Shown piece by piece: positions 49,813 to 59,652 of a stretch of DNA of 64,000 bases. The notes below the pieces were generated by a model, which worked only from the letters and a program-made list of their open reading frames with translations, searched no databases and had not been told where the DNA came from. The position numbers and the translations under genes were made by a program. Source of the DNA: an uncultured Cyclobacteriaceae bacterium (GTDB lineage Bacteria > Bacteroidota > Bacteroidia > Cytophagales > Cyclobacteriaceae); contig CALSPM010000003.1 of assembly GCA_943788235.1 (NCBI GenBank), positions 336,413 to 400,412 on the forward strand. Direction: 5' to 3'. Every line of letters starts with the position of its first letter. The first letter of the stretch is position 1.

Positions 49813-49865
49813 GAAAATAAGGGCTTCTGGAACTCATTAAAACTAGGGAAGATGGAGGTAAATAC

Positions 49866-50552
49866 TTAGGTCAATTGGAGTTTGGCCAGGTATTGATCAT
49901 GCGCATCGGTATGTAATATTTCCAGTTCAAAGCCAACTGCTTGGGCTACTTTATTCAAATGAGTGACATCTACATAGAGCCAATCAAACCAATCGCTTTG
50001 CTCCTTGTCGTATTCATAGCGGTATCGAATTTCTCCATAATAATGCTCAGGCTTCGCAAGTCCATCTGCATAGAGGTACGCAATGTCGGAAGAGTCGAGT
50101 AGGAGTTGACCTCCCGGATTGAGTAGTGATTTACAGGTATTAAAAAAATTGGGAAGCTGATCTAGAGTACCTGCAATACCGATGCCGTTCATCAGGAGCA
50201 GTAGAGTGTCATAAGTGGCTTGATGTTGACGATAGTCCTGCTTGATCACTTGTTGTACACCTAATCGCTTCATGGTCTCCACACAACCTGAAGAGCTATC
50301 TAGGGCGGTGACATTGGCACCAAAACTTTGTAAAAAGAGGGCATGGGTACCCGCAGCGGCACCTATGTCTAGCACGGCACCTCGGCAATGGCTTAGGGCC
50401 ATATTTTCGAGATCACTGAAGTCTTCGGCTTCCTTAAAAAAAACATCTATGGGCATAATGTCGATAGGACCATAGGAATTATGGAGCTTTAATCGTGTCG
50501 TTCGGTCACCGAGATAATAGGCGAGAATGGCTTTTCCGTGGATATCTTTCAT
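49866..50552 (-). CDS. Class I SAM-dependent methyltransferase
   Basis: GAVLDIGAAAGTHALFLQSFGANVTALDSS; LLLMNGIGIAG. Confidence 0.9.
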   Translation of the reverse strand: MKDIHGKAILAYYLGDRTTRLKLHNSYGPIDIMPIDVFFKEAEDFSDLENMALSHCRGAVLDIGAAAGTHALFLQSFGANVTALDSSSGCVETMKRLGVQQVIKQDYRQHQATYDTLLLLMNGIGIAGTLDQLPNFFNTCKSLLNPGGQLLLDSSDIAYLYADGLAKPEHYYGEIRYRYEYDKEQSDWFDWLYVDVTHLNKVAQAVGFELEILHTDAHDQYLAKLQLT

Positions 50553-50595
50553 ACTTATTGATGCGTATTTTTTCGAATGGGATGATCAATGATAG

Positions 50596-50787
50596 TTAAG
50601 ACGCATGTCGGGTGACGATTAAATAAAAATCATTACCGATATCTTTATAGCCCTGTCCGTAGCAAAACCTGTATTGGTCTCCGTATTTAGTGGTGTAGAT
50701 ATGGGTGAAATACTCGAAATCAAACCCTTTTTTTAATAACTGATCTCGATGTTTTTTGGCTTTGCCAATTAGATTGAAGGCTAGCAA
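50596..50787 (-). CDS. Small hypothetical protein
   Basis: MLAFNLIGKAKKHRDQLLKKGFDFEYFTHIYTTKYGDQYRFCYGQGYKDIGNDFYLIVTRHAS; immediately upstream of the methyltransferase on the same strand. Confidence 0.55.
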   Translation of the reverse strand: MLAFNLIGKAKKHRDQLLKKGFDFEYFTHIYTTKYGDQYRFCYGQGYKDIGNDFYLIVTRHAS

Positions 50788-51119
50788 AATACGTCTATTT
50801 AACGATTATGGATAAAGAATACGAAATAGAAGGGTAATAAAGTGATATCAGTATCTTTTTTATCATTATTAAGACAATAGAGAACAAAAAAATAACCATA
50901 ACAAGTAATGTTTTTATGCAAGAAATGTTAAAGTAAGGAATATCGGGTTAGAATAAAAATAAGTCAGTAATAGTTGTAAATGGATGCATTACCATGCGGA
51001 TCAACCTTAGGCTACTTTTATGCCTTAGATGCTTAGCTCGATACGTAAATTGTATAAATTACTTTAATAAATCCATCACTTCTAATTAAATTCTATTCGC
51101 CAATTTAGACATCCTTTTT

Positions 51120-52547
51120 ATGAGAAAAATTATTCTTTTGATTTCTGTAGTAATGATGAGCCTTGCAAGTCTATTGGTTTATAATGCCGTGATGCTAAGC
51201 TCTAAACAATTAGCTTCCGAGCGCCTAGAAAGATTAAATTTATCAGATGAGGTCTTTCAAAACCTATCGAAAGCCATACAATACCCAACCATTTCTTTTG
51301 GTGAAAAGGTGCCTGTTGATTCAATTACCTTTATTGATTTTCATAAGTTTCTAGAAGCAACTTTTCCATTGACACATGCCACATTATCTCTAGAAAAAAT
51401 CAATACCTACAGCTTACTCTACACTTGGGAAGGTTCAGAGGCTTCAAAAAAGCCTATTATCTTCATGTCCCATCAAGACGTGGTTCCTGTAGATGAACCC
51501 ACTTTAAAAGATTGGGAAGCAGGTCCTTTTGAAGGTAAAATATCTAAAACAGACATCATTGGTCGAGGATCTATGGATGACAAGGCGAGCTTAATCGCAT
51601 TGTTAGAAGCGGTGGAGTTGTTACTTGAAGAATCATTTAAGCCTTCACAAACGATTTATCTTGCTTTTGGTCATGATGAAGAAGTGGGAGGTTCAAAGGG
51701 TGCTGCTGAAATTGTAAAGTATTTAAAGTCAAAAGATGTTCAGGCTGCAATGACGCTTGATGAAGGGGGTTTTTTAGCAGAAAATATGGTCCCAGGAATT
51801 GACAAGCCTATTGCCATGGTTAATTTGGCTGAGAAAGGTTTTGCTTCCTTTAATCTTATTGTAAAGACTCAAGGGGGACATAGTTCACAGCCGCCTAAAG
51901 AAAATACAATTGGTATGTTGGCTCAAGCCATCGTGAACCTCGAAAATAATCAACTTCCCTACCAACTTGTAACACCTATAGATTACCAGTTAGAATATAT
52001 AGGTGCGGAATTGCCGTTTTTAAAAAAGTTGGCCTTTGCCAATCCATGGTTATTTGAAAAGCGCATTCTCGAATCTTTGAATGCCCACACAACGACGGCA
52101 CCCACAATCATTCAGGGAGGCGTAAAGAATAATGTCATTCCGACCGTAGCATCGGCAACGATTAATTTTAGAATTCTACCAGGAGAAACGATTGCTTCCG
52201 TGAAGCAACATATTGAAAATAGCATATCTAATAAAATAGAAGTAGTACCTGTTGGTTTTTTGACCAATCCTTCGCCCGTCTCAAGAATTGATTCTGAGGT
52301 ATATGCCATCCTAGAAAAGACCATACGGAGTATGTTTCCCAACAGCATTGTTGTACCTGGTTTAGTCGGTGGGGGTACCGATGCGCGCTATTTTTATGAA
52401 ATTTCAGATGATGTCTATCGTTTTTATCCCATTCGGGTTCAACCTGAAAGTATGACACGCTTACATGGTATTGACGAAAAAATAAGTAAGGATAACTACA
52501 AGGAAATCATTGAGTTTTCTTACCATTTGATCAAGAAATTTAATTAA
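51120..52547 (+). CDS. M20 family metallopeptidase (carboxypeptidase S-like)
   Basis: FMSHQDVVPVDEPTLKDWEAGPFEGKI; GRGSMDDKASLIALLEA; FGHDEEVGGSKGA; GGGTDARYF. Confidence 0.94.
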   Translation: MRKIILLISVVMMSLASLLVYNAVMLSSKQLASERLERLNLSDEVFQNLSKAIQYPTISFGEKVPVDSITFIDFHKFLEATFPLTHATLSLEKINTYSLLYTWEGSEASKKPIIFMSHQDVVPVDEPTLKDWEAGPFEGKISKTDIIGRGSMDDKASLIALLEAVELLLEESFKPSQTIYLAFGHDEEVGGSKGAAEIVKYLKSKDVQAAMTLDEGGFLAENMVPGIDKPIAMVNLAEKGFASFNLIVKTQGGHSSQPPKENTIGMLAQAIVNLENNQLPYQLVTPIDYQLEYIGAELPFLKKLAFANPWLFEKRILESLNAHTTTAPTIIQGGVKNNVIPTVASATINFRILPGETIASVKQHIENSISNKIEVVPVGFLTNPSPVSRIDSEVYAILEKTIRSMFPNSIVVPGLVGGGTDARYFYEISDDVYRFYPIRVQPESMTRLHGIDEKISKDNYKEIIEFSYHLIKKFN

Positions 52548-52808
52548 AATGTAGCCTTTTTTTTTAATGGTGGATATAAAGTAGAAGGGTCTTCGTAAGA
52601 AATTCACTTGACCTTTCTTATCGGCCTCAGTTGAGAGGATACCATTTAAAGTGTTATTATTGGGTTCAGTTCTATTTATAAAAAAATTGGATCATTTTTG
52701 CTTTGGATTTATGGGATAAATGAGTTGATCTTGCAACAGACTATATGCTATTAATTGTTTAAATTCAATGAGTAAATGTTGCGAATCAGGTTGACCAATA
52801 ATTGAATT

Positions 52809-54137
52809 ATGAATTTAATCATTATTATTTTAGGAGCTCTTATTTTCATAGTGATAGCCATTGCTAAATTTAAAATTCACCCTTTTATTACCTTAATTCT
52901 AGCGGCTATAATGGTGGGGTTTTTAATGGACTTAGAAGGGGTGGTGATTCTAGATAAAATAAGTGAAGGTTTTGGAAAGACCTTATCGAGCATAGGCATT
53001 ATTATAGGATTTGGAGCAATTATCGGCACATTTTTAGAAAAATCGGGAGGTACCGCAACCATAGCAAAATATCTTTTGTCAGTAATAGGGGATAAAAAAT
53101 CTCCTTTGGCCATCAACTTAACAGGTATATTGGTTTCAATTCCAGTATTTTGCGATTCTGCATTTATCATTCTTTCATCCTTAAACAAAGCGTTAAGTAA
53201 AAAAACAGGAATTTCAGTGACTGTTTTTGCGGTAGCACTTTCAACAGGGCTCTATGTTTCTCATGTTTTTGTGCCTCCAACGCCGGGTCCACTGGCCGCC
53301 GCTGCTGCCTTAGAGGCGGACTTGGGCTTGGTCATAATCATGGGCTTATTCATCGCCCTACCCACCGCCTTTGCTGGTTATCTTTGGGCTATAAAATTCG
53401 GATCTAAACTTACCCAAACTACTCCTAAAATAGGGAATGAGCTGGAGCAAGTATTTGAAAATAAGGTGAACATTTTAGTTGTTTTCCTACCCATAATCAT
53501 GCCTATCATTTTCATTGGGTTAAGATCAATGGCTAAATATCCATCCCACCCTTTTGGAGATGGAATGATCGCGGATACGCTCTCATTTGTCGGACATCCC
53601 TTACCCGCATTATTTATAGGAATGTTGCTGGCCTTGCTGCTGGTTGATAAAAAAATATCTGTAAAAGAGCGTTGGTCTTGGGTATCACATGCGTTACAAG
53701 AAGCTGGAGTCATCATACTCATAACCGGAGCAGGGGGTGCTTTCGGTAGCATCCTTCGATCGGGCAATGTGGGAGATCTTATTGAAGTTCAATTTACAGA
53801 CTTAGAGATAGGAATTTTTTTACCATTTATATTGGCCGCCTTATTAAAAACAGCACAAGGATCATCCACGGTCGCAATCATTACAGCGGCAACGATAATA
53901 TCACCTATGATGGATGTATTGGGATTAGACAGTGAGCTATCTCGGGCCCTCACAGTATTGGCCGTTGGAGCGGGTGCCATGACCGTTTCTCATATCAATG
54001 ATAGTTATTTTTGGGTAGTTTCTCAATTTTCAGGGATGAATACCAAAACTACCATAAAGATGCATACTATGGCAACTCTGATTCAAGGAATAGTGGCCAT
54101 TTTACTATTATCCTTTTTTCAAGTTATTTTAAATTAG
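52809..54137 (+). CDS. GntP-family gluconate/organic acid permease
   Basis: GFGKTLSSIGIIIGFGAIIGTFLEKSGG; LSTGLYVSHVFVPPTPGPLAAAAALEADLG; AGAMTVSHINDSYFW. Confidence 0.93.
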   Translation: MNLIIIILGALIFIVIAIAKFKIHPFITLILAAIMVGFLMDLEGVVILDKISEGFGKTLSSIGIIIGFGAIIGTFLEKSGGTATIAKYLLSVIGDKKSPLAINLTGILVSIPVFCDSAFIILSSLNKALSKKTGISVTVFAVALSTGLYVSHVFVPPTPGPLAAAAALEADLGLVIIMGLFIALPTAFAGYLWAIKFGSKLTQTTPKIGNELEQVFENKVNILVVFLPIIMPIIFIGLRSMAKYPSHPFGDGMIADTLSFVGHPLPALFIGMLLALLLVDKKISVKERWSWVSHALQEAGVIILITGAGGAFGSILRSGNVGDLIEVQFTDLEIGIFLPFILAALLKTAQGSSTVAIITAATIISPMMDVLGLDSELSRALTVLAVGAGAMTVSHINDSYFWVVSQFSGMNTKTTIKMHTMATLIQGIVAILLLSFFQVILN

Positions 54138-54138
54138 T

Positions 54139-54669
54139 ATGAATTTATTCCTTTTTTTCACCATTTTTTGTTCCTCAATGCAAGCGCAAGTAATTTTCGA
54201 TTTTAATAAGAAGTCAGATCTTCAAGATTGGATTATTGTGAACGATGTAGTCATGGGGGGGAGATCGTCAAGTACTTTTAAATTGAATGAAGAAGGCTTA
54301 GGAACCTTTGAAGGCAATATATCTTTGGAAAATAATGGTGGATTTTCATCTTTGCGATACAGGTTTTTAAAAAGAACTCTAAAAGAATACACACATGTTA
54401 AAATTATCCTGTGTGGGGATGGAAAAAAATATCAATTTAGGGTAAAGTCCAATGCACGTGATTATTATTCCTACATAGCCCCATTTCTGACCTCGGGTAA
54501 ATGGCAAGAAATCGTGATTCCTTTAGAAGATATGTATCCCTCTTTTCGTGGGAGAAGATTGAATCAACCTAATTTTTCTAATGATTCTATTGAAGAGCTC
54601 ACCTTTTTGATTGGGAACAAAAAAAGTGAAAAATTTAAGCTCTTGATAGATAAAATAGTGATTGAATAA
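54139..54669 (+). CDS. CIA30 family exported protein
   Basis: FNKKSDLQDWIIVNDVVMGGRSSSTFKLNEEGLGTFEGNISLENNGGFSSLR. Confidence 0.88.
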   Translation: MNLFLFFTIFCSSMQAQVIFDFNKKSDLQDWIIVNDVVMGGRSSSTFKLNEEGLGTFEGNISLENNGGFSSLRYRFLKRTLKEYTHVKIILCGDGKKYQFRVKSNARDYYSYIAPFLTSGKWQEIVIPLEDMYPSFRGRRLNQPNFSNDSIEELTFLIGNKKSEKFKLLIDKIVIE

Positions 54670-54734
54670 TATGGATATTTATCTATCAGTAATATGAAAT
54701 CCTTCTTTATTTTACTTCTGGCCATTTGTATATT

Positions 54735-54764
54735 CAAAAAAAGAGGCTCAAAATGAGTCCTCTA
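54735..54764 (-). terminator. Hairpin terminator (AGAGGACTCA-TTT-TGAGCCTCT followed by T-run on minus strand)
   Basis: Minus strand reads AGAGGACTCATTTTGAGCCTCTTTTTTTG downstream of the decayed minus-strand gene at 54859-56012. Confidence 0.65.
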
Positions 54765-54858
54765 AGAATTCTGAGTCTATGCTTATGGATCGGTGAGAAG
54801 TTGTGAGCTTAATTTTTTAAAAGATATGAGATGAGCAGGTGACCATTGATAAAAGTAA

Positions 54859-56012
54859 TCAATTTATGAGTGGACTCACCCTATGAGGATAGTTGCTTTG
54901 GCGGCATTGAAATTTAAGAATGGCTTCTTTGACTACACTGCCTTGCTCTACATTAATGGCATTTTTGATGGTCAGACTTTGGGCCCAACTTGATCGACCT
55001 CTCAAGGCAGAAGGTAAATGTACAATCAATGCTGCAGAAAGGGATCTGGAAGCACTTTCCCAAAAATAACTAGGGGTGTGGTCTACGGCATATTAATTAA
55101 CATGATCGATTTCCAGCTTGGGTTTTTTAAAAGTAGTGGGTTGGGCAAAATAAAACCCATGCCTTCATCGCAACTCACAGCAAGGATTAATATGCCTGCC
55201 CTCAGACTAGATTTCTCCTCTTCAATGACAAAATTGACAGGATCATTTGTATCTTGATAGATACCGTTAATGACGATTTCCGATTCGCTGATATAATCCA
55301 ATAAGGGTCATTTGGTGCCATCATGTTCTACAATTTTTAATCTAGTTTCATTAAGACCTCCATTCTTGATACGGACATAGTTTACATCTAAGACCTCTTC
55401 TCGGACTTCATAGTCAGGTTGCTGGATACATATGATAATATCTCTAAATCCACGGGCTTTTAATGCATAAATGGCACCTCTACTGACGGCACCAAAACTA
55501 AATATGATTACTTTTCGCTGATTACCATAATGTCCATCTATCCCTTTTAGTTGTAAGGCATGAATGACCGCACAATAACCAGTCATTTCATTGTTCTTAT
55601 AAAAAGTATGCCTTCCAATCTGTTCATTTGGACTGCAACCAAACATATCCTCAAATGCGAAGAGAGTGAGCTTTCGATCTATGGCTGCTTGTGTGTCTTG
55701 CATTTGTTGGGCGCAATGGTTATTACCCCAAAGTATGCCTCCCTCTTGTGATTCATTGAAATCTTATAATATAGGTTTGGCGATGATCGCCGTTCCTATA
55801 TCTGATAATATCTCTGATCTTGTAGCCATTCCTCCCGTTTCCCTTGTAATTTCATCATCTTCAATATGGAAGGGTTTGCCTTATCCTTTTTCAAAAATGA
55901 GCTTTTCGCGGATATGTTCAGGAAGTCTACATAAATGCTCAGGATGAATAGGAATGTGTCTTTCATCTTCTTTTTTGGAAGTTCCAAAAATACCTATCTC
56001 TGATAAATCCAT
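54859..56012 (-). pseudogene. N5-(carboxyethyl)ornithine synthase-like / alanine dehydrogenase-related protein, inactivated
   Basis: MDLSEIGIFGTSKKEDERHIPIHPEHLCRLPEHIREKLIFEKG*GKPFHIEDDEITRETGGMATRSEILSDIGTAIIAKPIL*DFNESQEGGILWGNNHCAQQMQDTQAAIDRKLTLFAFEDMF...EHDGTK*PLLDYISESEIVINGIYQDTNDPV..., then frameshift to AQPTTFKKPKLEIDHVN*YAVDHTPSYFWESASRSLSAALIVHLPSALRGR... Confidence 0.88.
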
Positions 56013-56704
56013 ATGATTTCCTTTTTAGTTGAAGCCAAACATCGCTAATGAAATGAGTGTGGCTCTGTGATTTGTTTTTTTGTAAATAGATGACTGTCTA
56101 GGAATCAGGCATTAAATTGACCTCTAGTGTATCAATAATCAGGAAGGCAGAATGAAAAAAACCTTTAGTTCATTGTAAAAACGTGCAGTGTAAGATTAAT
56201 ATCAAGAGATAATTAATGACCTTTAAGATACACTAAGTAATGACACCTTTGATGAATAACTAGATGAACTTCGGATTATCCTTTGATATAGAATCGAAGC
56301 ATAGTGAGGAAATGATAGAGAAAGCTGTGACTCATAAGAGTTATTCAGATGTATTTAAATGAGGCTGTGCTTAAGATACCTTATGTGGGAGTTAATAAAT
56401 TTAAGTTGAAATTCATAGATCCTAAAATAGATTTATGCTTTAGCTCAAACTAAGTATTTTTATAATCATTGTGTACTTATCTAATGACCGCTATTTAGAT
56501 TAAAAATTAAATTTAATTCCATATTAAAAGTAATTGAGAGTTATTGTGAAGGTAGGTGGATATAAAAATGAGTATTTGTGTAGTCATTTTAATACTTACG
56601 AATCCCAAAAAAAGATTATTATTGTCCGCATGTTGATCTTAAAATCATAGTCACACACTTTTCTATAAAAAAAATCGTCCAATATAACTTAGGCAATAAA
56701 ACAT

Positions 56705-57538
56705 ATGAGTAAAAGAACAGTTCAAGATGTTTTAGATTCAAAGGATGTTGAAGCTTATGGCTTTTACAAGTTACGAGGCATTAAGAAAGTGTTATTCGGG
56801 CTCGCTCAAATACTTCCTAAAAATATTATCAGTTTTAAAATAGCACTCATATTACGAAAGATTACCTTGCGAAATAGGGTTAAAATTATTGATCAAACTC
56901 AATTTGACTTAAAACTCAGATTATTTCCAATGGATAATTTAGGTGACCGGTTTTTGCTATTTATGCCGAATTTTTTCGAATATGATGAATTCCTGCTGAT
57001 GTCACAGTGTTTAAAAAAAAATAGTATTTTTATTGATATTGGGGGAAATATGGGCATCTACAGCCTTATGTCAACGAAATATATCAATAAAACGGGTAGA
57101 ATTTTGTCATTTGAGCCTAATCCGAAGATGATAGAACGTTTTAAATTTAATATTAAAATTAATGAGTTTGATCAATTGATTGAGCTGAATGAAATTGGAA
57201 TTGCTGATAAAGAAATGACTTTTAGTTTAGCATTATCAAAGAAGAATTTGGGAGGGGCTAGTATTGTAAAAAGTTTCGGAGAGGGCAATGTAATGGTGAA
57301 GTGCAGACCTTTACTTGACGTATTAAAAGAAAATGAGATTACCAAAATTGATCTGCTCAAAATTGATATTGAAGAAGCAGAACCCCTTGCTTTAAATCCT
57401 TTTTTTCAAAAAGCCCCGAGGGCATTATTTCCTAAAATAATCTTTATTGAGTCTGAAGATAATATTGACCTTATTAAACTTGGATATAAGTTCATTAAAA
57501 GAACTAGAGCCCAAAATTCCATTTATGTTTTAGATTAA
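56705..57538 (+). CDS. FkbM family methyltransferase
   Basis: IFIDIGGNMGIYSLMSTKYINKTGRILSFEPNPKMIERFKFNIKIN; IDLLKIDIEEAE. Confidence 0.92.
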   Translation: MSKRTVQDVLDSKDVEAYGFYKLRGIKKVLFGLAQILPKNIISFKIALILRKITLRNRVKIIDQTQFDLKLRLFPMDNLGDRFLLFMPNFFEYDEFLLMSQCLKKNSIFIDIGGNMGIYSLMSTKYINKTGRILSFEPNPKMIERFKFNIKINEFDQLIELNEIGIADKEMTFSLALSKKNLGGASIVKSFGEGNVMVKCRPLLDVLKENEITKIDLLKIDIEEAEPLALNPFFQKAPRALFPKIIFIESEDNIDLIKLGYKFIKRTRAQNSIYVLD

Positions 57539-58001
57539 AAAAAACTAGGTTCAATTTTAATAATCGAATAGATATGAAAGAGTGGGAGTCCTTTTATTTT
57601 TGCCTTATATTCCAATAAAAAATTGAAAATTTTAAATTGATAAAAAAATCAATTTAGAAAGACTTTGATTTAGATCATCGTTCTAGCTTCAAATAAAATT
57701 TAATAAAAAACGGCTAATGGCAGGCAGGGAGGGCGGCCTGCTGAGAATAGATATTCCATAGGATGGTAACAGAAAGCATTCAATAAAGAGTGAGACGATT
57801 CACTCAGATAAAAATAGGTATCTGTTCTCATAAATAAAGGGCCATTGGTGACTTATCGCAGCTGAGATTAAAAGTAAAGAGGGGTAAGGAAAATAGATTG
57901 GGGGAGGTGTATATATTATCGATTAGTGTCAAAATAAAATGATAGATTATGTAACTTGATGAGTATAAAGCAATAAGGCGAGAGCTAATTCAAGTATTTA
58001 A

Positions 58002-59600
58002 ATGGATAAATACGATTACATTATCATAGGAGCAGGTTCGGCAGGTTGTGTTTTAGCCAACCGTTTATCTAAAAATCCCGCACATCATATATTACTTATT
58101 GAAGCAGGTAAACGGGATAAAAAAGTAGAGATTGGTATTCCTGGAGGCTATGGAAATTTGCACAGATCGAGTGTTGATTGGGGCTTTTCTACGGTTCCAC
58201 AACATCATGTAAACAACCGGAGCATTTATTTGCCCCGTGGTAAAGCCCTAGGGGGATCTAGTTCGACCAATGCGATGGCCTATGTACGAGGAAATAAGGC
58301 TGATTATGATGAATGGTCTGATCTCGGAAACAAAGGATGGTCTTTTGATGAGGTGCTTCCCTATTTTAAAAAATCAGAGCATAACGAAGATTATAACGAT
58401 TTTCATCATGGGGATGAAGGGCCATTAAATGTAACTCTTGGTAAGGATTTTCAAACGCCCTATGCACAGGCTTTTATAGAGGCCTGCCAGCAATCAGGCA
58501 TACCCAAAAATAGGGATTATAACGGAACCACTCAATTGGGGGCAAGTTTATTTCAATTTACCATCAAGGAAGGAAAGCGCCAGAGTACGGCAGTAGCATT
58601 TTTAAAACCGGTGATGCATCGTCCTAATTTGACAGTGATTACCCAAGCTCGGGTAAGCGAAATCTTGATAGAAGCAGATTGCGCAGTGGGCGTAGCTTAT
58701 GTCAAGTCTGATAGTATCCAAAAAGCCTATGCGTTGAAGGAAGTTATCTTGTCAGCAGGGGCTTTTCAATCCCCTCAGTTACTCATGTTATCAGGTATAG
58801 GCCCTCAAGAGGTACTGAAATGCCATCAAATTTCGGTGAAAAAAGACTTGCCTGGGGTGGGACAAAACTTACAAGATCACCTTTTTATTAATGTCTCCAG
58901 CTTGGCCCTTCAGCAAGAAGGGTTTAACCATCATTTTAAGCCTTTAAATCAAGTGAAAGCCCTGATCAAATACTTGATTACCCATAAAGGTCCCTTGGCA
59001 TGTAGTGCGCTGGAAGCAACGGCATTTTTTTCTGTGAATAGAGGTACGCAACCCGATCTCCAATTTCATTTTACGCCTTTACATATAGGGAATGATTATG
59101 TTCCTGACCTTTACAACACCAAAACTTACCCTACTTACGATGGATATACCATTGCACCTACCTTATTGAAACCGAAAAGCAGGGGTTATGTTAGAGTGAA
59201 TTCAAATGATCCAATGGATGCCCCATTGATTCAACCTAATTTCTTATCTGCTGCAGACGATTTAAAAATGCTTACTTTAGGCGTTCAAAAGGCATTAGAA
59301 GTTTCGAAAGCGGCCGCATTTAACCCTTTTAGGAAAACTATCATCGTACCCAAAGATGAATCACATACAGCGATAATTGAGCATATTAAAAAGGGATTAG
59401 AAACGGTCTATCATCCTGTAGGTACCTGTAAAATGGGTCACGATGATATGGCAGTAGTGAGTGATACCCTGCAGGTACATGGTTTAAAGGGATTGAGAGT
59501 GGTAGATGCTTCCATCATGCCTACCATTGTTTCTGGAAATACCAACGCAGCGACTATTATGATTGGGGAGAAGGCAGCGGATATGATTTTGGGTCAGTGA
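58002..59600 (+). CDS. GMC-family FAD oxidoreductase (choline dehydrogenase-like)
   Basis: [73 protein letters not shown]. Confidence 0.95.
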   Translation: MDKYDYIIIGAGSAGCVLANRLSKNPAHHILLIEAGKRDKKVEIGIPGGYGNLHRSSVDWGFSTVPQHHVNNRSIYLPRGKALGGSSSTNAMAYVRGNKADYDEWSDLGNKGWSFDEVLPYFKKSEHNEDYNDFHHGDEGPLNVTLGKDFQTPYAQAFIEACQQSGIPKNRDYNGTTQLGASLFQFTIKEGKRQSTAVAFLKPVMHRPNLTVITQARVSEILIEADCAVGVAYVKSDSIQKAYALKEVILSAGAFQSPQLLMLSGIGPQEVLKCHQISVKKDLPGVGQNLQDHLFINVSSLALQQEGFNHHFKPLNQVKALIKYLITHKGPLACSALEATAFFSVNRGTQPDLQFHFTPLHIGNDYVPDLYNTKTYPTYDGYTIAPTLLKPKSRGYVRVNSNDPMDAPLIQPNFLSAADDLKMLTLGVQKALEVSKAAAFNPFRKTIIVPKDESHTAIIEHIKKGLETVYHPVGTCKMGHDDMAVVSDTLQVHGLKGLRVVDASIMPTIVSGNTNAATIMIGEKAADMILGQ

Positions 59601-59652
59601 CGAGGGGGGTGACTGTTGAAGACTTACCTCAATATTTAAGGCTTAATCAGTA

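Noticed and set aside
53378-53767. 129-aa minus ORF opposite GntP
   Set aside because: Shadow ORF opposite a membrane protein gene.
55018-55257. Plus-strand ORFs 55018-55257, 55560-55751 and 55666-55947
   Set aside because: They are antisense to the decayed opine-synthase-like gene, which explains the region better.
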